Below are positions 8,725 to 17,264 of a DNA stretch of 64,000 nucleotides, piece by piece; the first letter of the stretch is position 1; each line of letters begins with the position of its first letter. The notes beneath the pieces are model-generated. The model worked only from the letters and a program-made list of their open reading frames with translations, ran no database searches and was not told the DNA's origin. Made by a program: the position numbers and the translations under genes. Source of the stretch: Curtobacterium sp. MCLR17_007 (GTDB lineage Bacteria; Actinomycetota; Actinomycetes; Actinomycetales; Microbacteriaceae); assembly GCF_003234655.2 (NCBI RefSeq), contig NZ_CP126271.1, forward strand, positions 1,178,001 through 1,242,000, in the 5' to 3' direction.

Positions 8725-9615
8725 TCAGGACTCGCGCGCCAGCAGGAACTCGTTGATCTGCTCGGTGAGCGCCAGGTCCATCGCCTGGGGCTCGCCGTCC
8801 ACCGACCGGATCGGCGCCGCTTGGCGGACGCTCGACACCAGCCAGAGCGCATCGGCCGCGCGCAGGTCGTCCCGGGTGACGAGCTCGTAGGCGGTCTCGA
8901 TGCCCTCGGCCTCGGCGAAGCGGAACACGTCTGCCTGCGTGGTGCCGTCGAGGATGCCGATGTCGGTGCGCGGGGTCACCAGGCGGCCACCGACCGACAT
9001 GACGAGGTTCGCCCGGGTGCCCTCGAGGACGTAGCCGTCCGTCGACAGGAACAGCGCGTCGTCGGCACCGCGCCGGACGGCTTCGCGCAGGGCGGCCATG
9101 TTCACCCCGTAGGACAGCGTCTTGGCCCCCTGCAGCAGCCACGGCGAGGTGCGCTCGACGTCGTGCCGGTACCCGCGGTCCAGCGTGACGACGGCGATGC
9201 CCTCGGTCCGCGCCGCCGTGGAGTCGCCCGACGCCGCCGCGTACACCCATCCGGTGGGGCGGTCGGTGCCCTCGACGCCGCGGGTCAGCACCGTCTTCAC
9301 GAAGGCCTCGCGGACGGGGTCGAGCTCGGCACACGCTGCCTCGATCGCCCGGCGCCAGGCATCGGTGTCCGGTGCGGGCAGATCGAGCTTGGCGGCGGAC
9401 CGGCCGAACCGGGCCAGGTGCGCCTCGAGCGCCTGCGGGCGGCCGTCGACCACGGTGATCGTCTCGAAGACCCCGTCGCCGCGGGTGATCCCGAGGTCCT
9501 GCACCTGGACCTGGTGGTCGAGCGGCGCCTCGAACGTGAACGCGTCCGCCGCGGGGTCGTGCGGAGCGGCGTCACGGGACGGTTGGTTGAGGACGGCGAG
9601 CACGGTTTCGGTCAT
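8725..9615 (-). CDS. Class-IV PLP aminotransferase (4-amino-4-deoxychorismate lyase type)
   Basis: A 296-residue fold-type IV PLP enzyme. The Schiff-base Lys is Lys165 in GAKTLSYGVN, and the cofactor-binding Glu lies in the downstream VLEGTRANLV block. The KTLSY motif and the length fit aminodeoxychorismate lyase (PabC), which releases 4-aminobenzoate for folate, better than branched-chain aminotransferases, which are usually longer. D-amino-acid transaminase remains possible. pabA/pabB are not in the window. The ATG at 9615 is preferred to an ATG four codons upstream because the family begins near the LAVLN strand. It is convergent with the amidohydrolase gene, 16 nt apart. Confidence 0.78.
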   Translation of the reverse strand: MTETVLAVLNQPSRDAAPHDPAADAFTFEAPLDHQVQVQDLGITRGDGVFETITVVDGRPQALEAHLARFGRSAAKLDLPAPDTDAWRRAIEAACAELDPVREAFVKTVLTRGVEGTDRPTGWVYAAASGDSTAARTEGIAVVTLDRGYRHDVERTSPWLLQGAKTLSYGVNMAALREAVRRGADDALFLSTDGYVLEGTRANLVMSVGGRLVTPRTDIGILDGTTQADVFRFAEAEGIETAYELVTRDDLRAADALWLVSSVRQAAPIRSVDGEPQAMDLALTEQINEFLLARES

Positions 9616-9649
9616 GGTGCCATCCAACCGCAGCGACCGTCGGGACGCG

Positions 9650-10000
9650 TCAGGACTGCTCGGGCAGCGCGCCCATCAGCTTCCAGACGGTGGCAGTGAG
9701 CTCCGGGTGCTGCAGTGCGATGCGGCGCAGCCGGTGGTACTCCTCGCCGAGTCGTGTGCCCTGACCCGACGCCGGGTGCGATGCCCACTGCGCACTGCGC
9801 TGGCCGATCGCGGCGTCGAGCTCGAGCGCTTCCTCGCGCAGGATCAGCACGACCTGTTCGTCGACGGTCGGCAGCAGGTGCATGAACTCCCACGGGTCGT
9901 CGCCCTGGCGGGAGCGGTGCTCGACGATCATCGAGATCTCTTCTGCGGCCTCGGCACGCAGCACTTCGAGGCTGCGCCCGAATCGCCGGTGCTCAGCCAT
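9650..10000 (-). CDS. Conserved hypothetical protein
   Basis: I do not recognise this 116-residue soluble protein. It looks fully alpha-helical, with Glu-rich amphipathic stretches (LRAEAAEEISMIVEH, LILREEALELDAAIGQR) and no membrane segment or signal peptide. The ATG at 10000 has a GGGGGC stretch upstream that could act as a ribosome binding site; longer in-frame extensions are Arg/Ser-rich and unlikely to be translated. It starts 64 bp from the divergent Nudix gene and lies upstream of the class-IV PLP enzyme gene in the same orientation (34 bp gap), so the two may be co-transcribed. That does not indicate a function. Confidence 0.6.
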   Translation of the reverse strand: MAEHRRFGRSLEVLRAEAAEEISMIVEHRSRQGDDPWEFMHLLPTVDEQVVLILREEALELDAAIGQRSAQWASHPASGQGTRLGEEYHRLRRIALQHPELTATVWKLMGALPEQS

Positions 10001-10064
10001 GGTGCCCCCGCAGCACGCCTGCCATGCAACGAGCGTACGCCAGGTCATCGGCCAGACTGGACAC

Positions 10065-10598
10065 GTGACGGAGCGCGACGCGACCAAGAACCAGCACCCT
10101 CGGGTCGTGGTCGTGTACCTGCTGCGCGACGGCGCCGAGGGGCCCGAGGTGCTGCTCGGCGAGAAGCGTCGCGGTCTCGGCAGCGGTCGCGTGGTCGGTC
10201 CGGGCGGCAAGCGGGAGGGCACCGAGACGGCGGTCGAGACCGCCGTGCGCGAGGTCGCGGAAGAGGTCGGGCTGCGGCTCGACCCGGCCGACCTGGAGGC
10301 CCGTGGCACGTTGGACTACCGGTTCCCGTTCCGGCCGTCATGGTCGCAGGTCTCGGACGTCTTCGTCTGCCGTCGCTGGTCCGGTACTCCGACGGCGAGC
10401 GAGGAACTGGCTCCGCGGTGGATCCCGGTCGCCGACGTCCCGTACGACGCGATGTGGGACGACGCCCGCTACTGGCTGCCGGGTGTGCTGGCGGGCGGGT
10501 CCGTCGAGGCGCGGTTCACCTTCGCCGACGACGACGCGACCGTCGCCGGGTTCACCGGCTCGGGTGTCGACGCGGCCGCGGCCTCGTCGGCCGACTAG
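10065..10598 (+). CDS. NUDIX hydrolase (MutT/MTH1-like)
   Basis: A 177-residue Nudix hydrolase. The Nudix box is intact (about residues 47-69): a Gly-rich lead, then REVAEEVG with the metal-binding Glu residues. The strand before it (VVVVYLLRDG..EVLLGEKRRGLGSGRVVGPGGK) resembles 8-oxo-dGTP diphosphatases, so sanitising oxidised nucleotides is the likeliest role. Nudix enzymes vary in substrate and this is not proven. The GTG at 10065 is chosen: a CAGACT box at 10053-10058 lies 6 nt upstream and the family motif begins soon after. Earlier starts would run into the divergent neighbour's promoter. Confidence 0.8.
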   Translation: MTERDATKNQHPRVVVVYLLRDGAEGPEVLLGEKRRGLGSGRVVGPGGKREGTETAVETAVREVAEEVGLRLDPADLEARGTLDYRFPFRPSWSQVSDVFVCRRWSGTPTASEELAPRWIPVADVPYDAMWDDARYWLPGVLAGGSVEARFTFADDDATVAGFTGSGVDAAAASSAD

Positions 10599-10704
10599 CT
10601 GTCCGCAGCCCGCATCGACGTGGCCCGCTGCGGCATGTCGCACCGTTCGGCGGCTTCCCGCATCCGGTCCTCCGCGCCCGTCGGTCGGTTCCGCTCCGGG
10701 GTTA

Positions 10705-10724
10705 CGGTCGGTCGACACCGACCG
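10705..10724. promoter_or_regulatory. Palindrome upstream of A-T-TE synthetase (operator candidate)
   Basis: Perfect inverted repeat CGGTCGGT-CGAC-ACCGACCG, 28 bp before the GTG start. An extra direct copy of CGGTCGGT lies at 10682-10689. It is placed where a repressor or activator would act, or in the 5' leader. The remainder of the 10599-10751 gap holds no gene. Confidence 0.45.
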
Positions 10725-10751
10725 CCGATGCACCGTGAAGGGGACCCCCAC

Positions 10752-13535
10752 GTGCTCATCTCCTCCGGACCCCGAGCCGACACGACGCCGCCCGCGCGGC
10801 CGTCGAGCACGTCGACGGGTCCACTGTCCGACCACCGTGGCGCCGCCGTGCCCGAGACGTCGCTCCTGGCGGGGCTCTCGGACGTCGCCGCGCGGCTGCC
10901 GGACGCCCTCGCGGTGACGGACGAGCACCTCTCCCTGACCCACGGCGAGCTCGACCGGGTGACGCGCGCCGCCGGCATGCTGTTCGACCAGCGGCTGACG
11001 CCGGACGACCACAGCGGACTCGGTGTCGACGTGCCCCAGGGTGGTGCGTCCGTGCCGGTCGGTGTGCTCGTGACGCACGGCGTCGGGTCGGTCCTGTCCC
11101 TGCTCGGTCTGGTCCGTGCCGGGCGCACCATCGTCGCGCTCGACCCCTTCCTGCCCGAGGCGCGACTGCGCCACGTCATGAGCCTGGCCGGCATCGTCGA
11201 CGTGGTCGCGGACCAGGCGCACGCGGCGCAGGCCGCGACCCTCGTGGCGGACCGGGGCACGGTCCTCCCGTTCGGTCCCCTCGTCGCCGAGGCGCGCGCG
11301 ATCGCCGCGGCAGACGGACCGATCGCGCCGGTCGCCGCGGCGGCCGAGCGGAGCGGGCGCGACCCGCTCGTGATCATCTTCACCTCCGGCTCGACCGGCG
11401 CACCGAAGGGCGTCGTGATGACGCACCGTCAGGCGATGGCCGACACCGTCGCCGAGCGCGAGGTCTTCCGCTTCGTGCCCGAGGACCGCCTGGCGTCGGT
11501 CCTGCCGCACGGGTTCTCCGCGGGTTTCTCCCTCGTGCTGTCCGGACTGCTCGCCGGCGCCTCGATGCACGTCGCCGACCCGCGGCGGACCGGTGTCGAC
11601 GGCCTGGCCACGTGGATCCGCGACGCCGGTCTGACCACCTTGCACACCACGCCGCACCTGGTCCGTTCGGTGGTCAGTGCGCTCGACCCCGCCGACGACC
11701 GGCTGCGCGGGCTGCGCATGGTGGCGACCGTGGGCGAGGCCGTGACGGGGCCGGACCTGGCCGCACTCCGTCCCCTGCTCGGACCGACCACCTCGTTCTG
11801 CAACTGGACCGGGTCGAGCGAGACCAACGTCTACGCCGTCAACGAGATCCGCAGCACCGACCCGGTGCCCGAGCGGAGCATCCCCTCCGGCCGCATCGTC
11901 GCGGGCAAACGGATCGTCCTCCGACGACCGGACGGCAGCATCGCCGACGTCGGCGAGTCGGGCGAGATCGTCTGCATCTCGGACGCGATGACCAGCGGCT
12001 ACTGGGGTGCGCCGGAGACCACGGCGACCCGTGCAGGTGTCGCCGACGACGGCACGCCGTCGTGGGCGGTCGGCGACCTGGGCCGGTTCGACGAGGACGG
12101 CCGGATCACGCTGCTCGGCCGCGCCGACGACGCCGTCAAGGTCCGCGGCTACCTGGTCGAGCCGAGCGAGGTCGAGTCGGCGCTGCGCACGGTCGACACC
12201 GTGCAGGAGGCGGCCGTGGTCGCGGTCAAGGCCCCGCCGGCACCGACCCGCCTCGTCGCCTACGTCGTGACCAAGCGCGGACGCCGCTCGGCGTCGCCCG
12301 CCGCGATCCGCAAGGCCCTCCGCGACCTGCTGCCGGACTACATGGTCCCGACCGCGATCGTGCCGATGGCCGCGCTGCCGCGCAACGAGCGCGGCAAGGT
12401 CGACCGCGCGGCGCTGCCCGAGGCCCCGTCGCTGGCGATGACGCTCGGCGAGGGCGGTACGGCACTGCCCGACGCCGACACCTACGACCAGTGGCAGCTC
12501 GCCGTCGCGCAGATCTGGTCCGAGGTCCTCGGGCTCCCCTCGGTGGGGCCGCTGCAGCTGCCGGCCGTCGGACTCGACAACGACTTCGCGGCACTCGGCG
12601 GTGACTCGCTCTCCGCCGAGGAGATGCTCGCACTGGTCAACGACCGGCTCGGTGTCGACCTGCCGTCGACGGACCTGCTCGAGTCGCCGACGGTGCGGAC
12701 CTTCGCGGCCCGGGCCCGTCTCGGCGCCGCCGCGGTCCCGAGCCACCCGGACGTGATGACCCTGGCCGACGGGGCGGGCGCCGAGGCGGCGCCGCTGTTC
12801 TGCGTCGCCGGCGCCGGTGCCCTCGGGCTCACCTGGGCACCGCTGTCCCGACGCCTGGGCGACCGCGCCGTCTACGCCTTCCAGCAGCACGGCCTCGAGC
12901 GACGCTCGGTGCCGGACTGGAGCATCCCGGCGATGGCCAAGCGCTACATCGAGCTGATGCGCGTCGTGCAGCCCCGCGGCCCGTACACGATCGCCGGGCA
13001 CTCGTTCGGCGGCCTCGTCGCACTCGAGATGGCGGCGGTCCTGACCGCGGCCGGACAGACCGTGCACCGCGTCGTCCTCGTGGACACGTACCTGCCGGAG
13101 CAGACCGCTGAGCAGGTGGACGTCGTCGAGTTCGGCGAGTTGGACCTGGAGCCGGGCTCGGCACCGCGGTCGGGACTGCGTCGGCGTGTGACGGACCGGA
13201 CCGCGTTCGTGCGGGAGCGGGTGCTCGCGCCGTTCGGGCAGATCGGTCGCCGTGCCCGCGCGTACGGCGCCGGGATGTTCCGCTGGCAGGGGCAGCAGCA
13301 GTTCCGCGCGTTCTTCGACCACGCGGTCGTCGTGTCGCGCCGGTACCGCCCGCCGGTGTACGAGGGCGCGGTGACGCTCGTGGTCGCGGACGGCAACGAC
13401 TCCGGCGCGAGTCGGTGGGCCCCGTTCCTGGTCGGCGGCGCGGACGAGGTGCGCATGCACAGCGAGCACAGCTCGGTGCTGCGCGAGCCCTACGTCGGCG
13501 AACTGGCCGAGGCGCTCCGCGAGCAGCTGGGCTGA
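10752..13535 (+). CDS. Single-module NRPS-like synthetase, A-T-TE architecture
   Basis: A 927-residue protein with three domains. The adenylation domain (about 30-560) has the A3 core FTSGSTGAPKG (from 210), NWTGSSET (351-358), the A7/A8 motifs GDLGRFDEDG and GRADDAVKVRG (about 456), and the catalytic Lys in NERGKVDR (K549). The carrier domain has LGGDSLS with phosphopantetheine Ser619. The thioesterase has GHSFGG with Ser751. There is no condensation, epimerisation, oxidase or reductase domain. In the A4 region the usual FD.S is replaced by FSAGFS, so the Asp that holds an alpha-amino group appears missing; the substrate may be a hydroxy, keto, aryl or fatty acid. The GTG at 10752 follows GAAGGGG with good spacing. 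No tailoring genes adjoin it. Confidence 0.82.
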   Translation: MLISSGPRADTTPPARPSSTSTGPLSDHRGAAVPETSLLAGLSDVAARLPDALAVTDEHLSLTHGELDRVTRAAGMLFDQRLTPDDHSGLGVDVPQGGASVPVGVLVTHGVGSVLSLLGLVRAGRTIVALDPFLPEARLRHVMSLAGIVDVVADQAHAAQAATLVADRGTVLPFGPLVAEARAIAAADGPIAPVAAAAERSGRDPLVIIFTSGSTGAPKGVVMTHRQAMADTVAEREVFRFVPEDRLASVLPHGFSAGFSLVLSGLLAGASMHVADPRRTGVDGLATWIRDAGLTTLHTTPHLVRSVVSALDPADDRLRGLRMVATVGEAVTGPDLAALRPLLGPTTSFCNWTGSSETNVYAVNEIRSTDPVPERSIPSGRIVAGKRIVLRRPDGSIADVGESGEIVCISDAMTSGYWGAPETTATRAGVADDGTPSWAVGDLGRFDEDGRITLLGRADDAVKVRGYLVEPSEVESALRTVDTVQEAAVVAVKAPPAPTRLVAYVVTKRGRRSASPAAIRKALRDLLPDYMVPTAIVPMAALPRNERGKVDRAALPEAPSLAMTLGEGGTALPDADTYDQWQLAVAQIWSEVLGLPSVGPLQLPAVGLDNDFAALGGDSLSAEEMLALVNDRLGVDLPSTDLLESPTVRTFAARARLGAAAVPSHPDVMTLADGAGAEAAPLFCVAGAGALGLTWAPLSRRLGDRAVYAFQQHGLERRSVPDWSIPAMAKRYIELMRVVQPRGPYTIAGHSFGGLVALEMAAVLTAAGQTVHRVVLVDTYLPEQTAEQVDVVEFGELDLEPGSAPRSGLRRRVTDRTAFVRERVLAPFGQIGRRARAYGAGMFRWQGQQQFRAFFDHAVVVSRRYRPPVYEGAVTLVVADGNDSGASRWAPFLVGGADEVRMHSEHSSVLREPYVGELAEALREQLG

Positions 13536-13575
13536 GCCGCCGCCCGGGCGTCAGCGGGGGTGCGTGCGTCGGGCG

Positions 13576-13851
13576 TCAGCGCGTGCGGGTGCTGCCCGTG
13601 CGCGCCTGCTCGGCGTCGGCGATGACGTCGGCGTCGCCGCTGCGCCCACCGAGCGGTCGGACGAAGAAGTCCACGACACCGACGGCGATCGCGCCGACCA
13701 GGGCGAACATCGCCCATCCCACGAAGAGCCCGGCGGTGTTCCGGCCGTCTGCTGGCGCGAGCACGACGCTCGTGATCCACAGGGCGGCGGTCAGGGCCAG
13801 CAGCACGACGACGACGGTGACGAGCAGGCGGTGCCAGGAGGGACGGGTCAT
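13576..13851 (-). CDS. Small two-helix membrane protein
   Basis: A 91-residue hypothetical protein with two clear hydrophobic helices, about residues 9-31 (LLVTVVVVLLALTAALWITS) and 41-63 (AGLFVGWAMFALVGAIAVGV), joined by a short polar loop, and a hydrophilic Arg/Ser/Thr-rich tail. No family is recognised. It is convergent with the A-T-TE synthetase gene and lies upstream of the large permease-like gene in the reverse direction relative to transcription, that is, downstream of that gene's 3' end by 25 bp only in map position. Its transcription is independent or read through from that gene. Confidence 0.6.
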   Translation of the reverse strand: MTRPSWHRLLVTVVVVLLALTAALWITSVVLAPADGRNTAGLFVGWAMFALVGAIAVGVVDFFVRPLGGRSGDADVIADAEQARTGSTRTR

Positions 13852-13875
13852 GGTCCGCCCAGGATACCGCCCGGG

Positions 13876-15351
13876 TCAGCGCGCCGCGTGCCGGTGGTGG
13901 GGCTTGTCACCGGGCTCGACCGGCGTCCCCGAGTCGCCTGACCCCGAGGCGGGGCGTGCGCGGGGCCCGGAACCGGGGCCTCCTGTCCGGCCACCGACCG
14001 GTTGGCGGTCCTGCTGCCGCACCACGGGGATGCGACCGGTGGTCAGTGGCTCGTTCTCGAGCCCGTCGCGACCGCCGGTGAAGACGTCGCCGCTCACGCG
14101 GTCGTCCTCCCAGTCGCTGTCGCGGAGGACCTGCAGCGTGCCGGTCTCGGTGGACGACAGTCCGTGGCGCTCGAGCTCGACGTCGCGCTGCTTGCCGAGG
14201 AACTCGCGGTTCGCGGTCTGGGCGTCCTGGAACATGGTCGTGCGACCGGTGACGATCGCGCGGATGCGACGGCGCTCCCAGAGCATCTTGCCGAAGTACA
14301 TCAGCACCAGACCTGCCCCGGCGTAGCAGGCCATGGTGATGAGTCCGCGGGCGGGACCCGGGCCGACGCCGTAGACCTGGTGCTTGATCATGTCGACCAT
14401 GCTCGAGCCGACGACGACGTTGTTGAGCCACGCGAACGGCTCCGGCATGAACCACTTCGGGTACGCACCACCGGAGGACGGCATGGACAGGAACACGAAG
14501 CAGATCATGGCGGGGGCGGCGATGAAGCGGCCGACGAAGTAGCTCAGCCCGTTCACGGCCAGGCCGATCGCCACGATCCAGCCCCAGGCGATGAGCACGA
14601 GCTCGATCCAGTGGCCGTGGATCGCGCCCACGACCGGACCGGCGAGCGTGTTCGTGATGAGCGAGATGATGAGCCCGCCCACGACGATGACCGCCATGCG
14701 GACGCGGTGTCGCAGCGGCCCGCCCATGATGCCGATGAACATCGCGACCATGTAGCCGCCGATGCACCAGGCGAGCATGACGTACATCGGCACGGTGCCG
14801 TACTCGTCGTAGGACGGGAGTGCCGCGAGTTCGGTGATCTTGGGCGTCGCTACGCCGGTCGCCGTGAGCACCGCCGAGAGCGTCGCCGGCACGAGACTGG
14901 CGACCTGGAACTGGTGCGCGCTCGCCTTGAAGAACTCGTTGTTCGACGGGTCGTACGCGACGGCCATCGCCCCGGCCAGGACGTCGCGCTTGGCCGCGGC
15001 CAGGGAGTCGTAGGTGTGGAACACGAACTCGCCGGGCAGGGCCTTCTGCACGGCCTGGACGAAGGTCGGGTCACTGCCGATCAGCGCGATGGGGACGTCG
15101 TGGGGGTGCGGGGCGTGGAACGCGAAGACGTAGCACAGGCAGAAGCCGACGATGAAGAACAGGGGCATCCAGAGTTGCAGGCCGATGAGCTGCAGCGATG
15201 GGTGCAGCGTGCCGAACCAGCGGCGGTACGCGCTGATCTTCTGCGGCGCGGGGACCGGGGCCTGGCGGCGGCGCGGCTGGGCCTTGCGTGACGACCCCGG
15301 ACGCTCCGGGGTGTCGCTGTTCGTGTGGACGTCGTTCCGGGGACTGCTCAC
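13876..15351 (-). CDS. DUF3533 / ABC-2-type membrane protein
   Basis: A 491-residue integral membrane protein. It has a charged, Pro/Arg-rich N-terminus (1-50), one hydrophobic helix (SLQLIGLQLWMPLFFIVGF), a soluble extracytoplasmic part of about 120 residues, five to six hydrophobic helices between about 200 and 390, and a long hydrophilic tail. This order (TM, outer domain, membrane block) resembles ABC-2/YhgE-Pip-type and DUF3533 proteins, which are linked to export or cell-surface processes. No ATPase is encoded next to it. The GTG at 15351 is preceded by AGGAG about 12 nt upstream. It lies 109 bp downstream of the antiporter gene on the same strand. Transport function is inferred. Confidence 0.65.
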   Translation of the reverse strand: MSSPRNDVHTNSDTPERPGSSRKAQPRRRQAPVPAPQKISAYRRWFGTLHPSLQLIGLQLWMPLFFIVGFCLCYVFAFHAPHPHDVPIALIGSDPTFVQAVQKALPGEFVFHTYDSLAAAKRDVLAGAMAVAYDPSNNEFFKASAHQFQVASLVPATLSAVLTATGVATPKITELAALPSYDEYGTVPMYVMLAWCIGGYMVAMFIGIMGGPLRHRVRMAVIVVGGLIISLITNTLAGPVVGAIHGHWIELVLIAWGWIVAIGLAVNGLSYFVGRFIAAPAMICFVFLSMPSSGGAYPKWFMPEPFAWLNNVVVGSSMVDMIKHQVYGVGPGPARGLITMACYAGAGLVLMYFGKMLWERRRIRAIVTGRTTMFQDAQTANREFLGKQRDVELERHGLSSTETGTLQVLRDSDWEDDRVSGDVFTGGRDGLENEPLTTGRIPVVRQQDRQPVGGRTGGPGSGPRARPASGSGDSGTPVEPGDKPHHRHAAR

Positions 15352-15460
15352 TGGCGCGCTGTGCTCCTGGTCTCGTGTCGGCTGCGTGCAGGATACGCCG
15401 CACGACTGACCGCGGTCCGGGTGGGCCGGGCGGGAGCGGGGGAGGCCCGACCACCCACCT

Positions 15461-17149
15461 CTACGACCGGCTGCGCGACGCCTGCGCCGAGTCCATCGCG
15501 AGTTCCTCGGCGTCGAGCGTGACGAGCACACGGCGCATGACCTCTTCGTCGAGGTTGCCGCGTTCGCGCTCCTCGAGCACGATCTCGCGGCGCCGGTCGA
15601 GCAGCTCGCGTCGGATGTCCTGGATCTGCGACCCGCGGAGCCGCACGGGGGAGTTCCGGTCCTCGATCTCCTCTTCCTCGGCGTCCTGGCGGAAGACCTC
15701 GGCCTGCCGTTCGAGGCGGGACTTCAGCCGACTGACGACCGTGTCGATCGCCTGGTCGCCGTACTGCTTCGCCCACTCCGGCCGTCGTCGGTCGAGCAGC
15801 TCGATGGCCGCCTCGGTGGTGCGCTGGTTCAGGCGCATCTCGCTGCGGACGTCCTCTTCGCCCTCGGCCGGGTCCTGCACCTTGAGGGAGCGGATCACGA
15901 AGGGCAGGGTCAGCCCCTGCAGCAGGAGCGTGCCGACCGTCACGATGAACGCGATCACGAAGATGGTGTCCTGCGCCTTGATCTGCACGGGGCTCGCCAC
16001 GACCGACACCGCCGCGGCCAGTGTCACCACGCCGCGCATGCCGGTCCACGAGATCACGGTGAGTTCGCGCCAGTTCAGCTTCGGCTCGGCGGAGCCGCGC
16101 ATCCACCGCAACCAGCGGTGCCCGCGGGACAGCCGGATGCGCAGGGGCCGGAACCAGCGTCCGTTGAAGCGGTTGCGGACGTAGGACTCGAACACGAAGA
16201 GCGGACGGACGACGATGACCACCGCCAGCACGACCGCTGCGGCGGTGATGGTCTGCCCGAGGCTGCGCTCGCTCTCGACCAGGTCCTGCACCACCGTGTT
16301 GAGCTGCAGCCCGATCAGCGCGAAGACGAAGCCCTCGAGGATGACGTCGATGCTCGTCCACAGGGGGCGCTCCTGCAGTCGCGTGGCGTAGCCCTCCTTG
16401 GGGGAGTTGTAGCCGATGTACAGGCCCGCGGTGACGACGGCGATGACCCCGGAGCCGGAAAGTTCCTCGGCCAGGATGTACGCCACGAACGGCAGCAGGA
16501 TGCTCATGATCGTCTCGACGACGGGGTCGTTGATGCGCATCCGGATCCAGTGCACCAGGACGCCGAGCACGATGCCGATCGCCAGACCGACGCCGATCGC
16601 CAGACCGAAGATGCCGAGGTCCTGCCAGATGGTCAACGAGGTGCCGGCCGCGATGAGGGTGAAGACGCGCACCAGGGTCAGCGACGCGGCGTCGTTGATC
16701 AGGCTCTCACCGGACAGCACCGTCATCACACGCCGGGGGAGCCCGAGCTTGCGACCGATCGCGGCCGCCGACACCGCGTCCGGCGGGGCGACGACCGCGC
16801 CGAGCAGGATGGCCGCGGGCCAGTCCATGTCCGGGATGATGATGTACGCCGCCAGGGCGACCGCGAGCGCCGTCACGATCACCAGGAAGATCCCGAGTCG
16901 ACGGATCTGCTTGATCGACTGCTGGAAGCTCTGCCACGACACGTCGAGGGCCGCCGAGTACAGCAGCGGCGGCAGGATCACCGTCAGGATCAGCTCGGAG
17001 TTGATCTCGATGTGCGGCAGGCCGGGCACGAACGACACCGCCAGCGCCACCGCCGTCACCAGCAGGGGAGCCGGCAACCCCTTCGCCCGCGCGAAGCCGG
17101 TCACGAGCAGCGATCCGACCAGCAGGATGAGGAGCTCGGCGATGTCCAT
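15461..17149 (-). CDS. Na+/H+ antiporter, CPA1 family
   Basis: A 562-residue cation/proton antiporter. About 12 transmembrane helices fill residues 1-400. The ion-site motifs VVAPPDAVSAAAIGR (Asp in the A/PPDAV motif) and SGESLINDAASL (the conserved ND) are intact, as in bacterial NhaP/Nhe proteins. The 150-residue C-terminal tail is charged and helical, likely cytosolic and regulatory. It exports Na+ (or K+) in exchange for H+ and supports pH and salt homeostasis. The ATG at 17149 follows GGGAGAA, about 7-9 nt away. It is divergent from pitA. Confidence 0.88.
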   Translation of the reverse strand: MDIAELLILLVGSLLVTGFARAKGLPAPLLVTAVALAVSFVPGLPHIEINSELILTVILPPLLYSAALDVSWQSFQQSIKQIRRLGIFLVIVTALAVALAAYIIIPDMDWPAAILLGAVVAPPDAVSAAAIGRKLGLPRRVMTVLSGESLINDAASLTLVRVFTLIAAGTSLTIWQDLGIFGLAIGVGLAIGIVLGVLVHWIRMRINDPVVETIMSILLPFVAYILAEELSGSGVIAVVTAGLYIGYNSPKEGYATRLQERPLWTSIDVILEGFVFALIGLQLNTVVQDLVESERSLGQTITAAAVVLAVVIVVRPLFVFESYVRNRFNGRWFRPLRIRLSRGHRWLRWMRGSAEPKLNWRELTVISWTGMRGVVTLAAAVSVVASPVQIKAQDTIFVIAFIVTVGTLLLQGLTLPFVIRSLKVQDPAEGEEDVRSEMRLNQRTTEAAIELLDRRRPEWAKQYGDQAIDTVVSRLKSRLERQAEVFRQDAEEEEIEDRNSPVRLRGSQIQDIRRELLDRRREIVLEERERGNLDEEVMRRVLVTLDAEELAMDSAQASRSRS

Positions 17150-17264
17150 CTGCTCATTCTCCCATCGGCATGCTTCCGGAGCTGAACGAACATGAAGCGA
17201 CGGTGAACGGGAGGTTGCCGATCGGGTTTGCCCGGACGGCGCTCATGCGCGACACTTGCCCGCG

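Noticed and set aside
10338..13469. A 1043-codon minus-strand frame opposite the A-T-TE synthetase
   Set aside because: Low-complexity Arg/Gly/Asp translation on the strand opposite a gene with clear catalytic motifs.
17165..17264. A possible PHO box upstream of pitA (GGTGAACGGG)
   Set aside because: Only one half site is seen; the direct-repeat arrangement needed for a PhoP box is missing.
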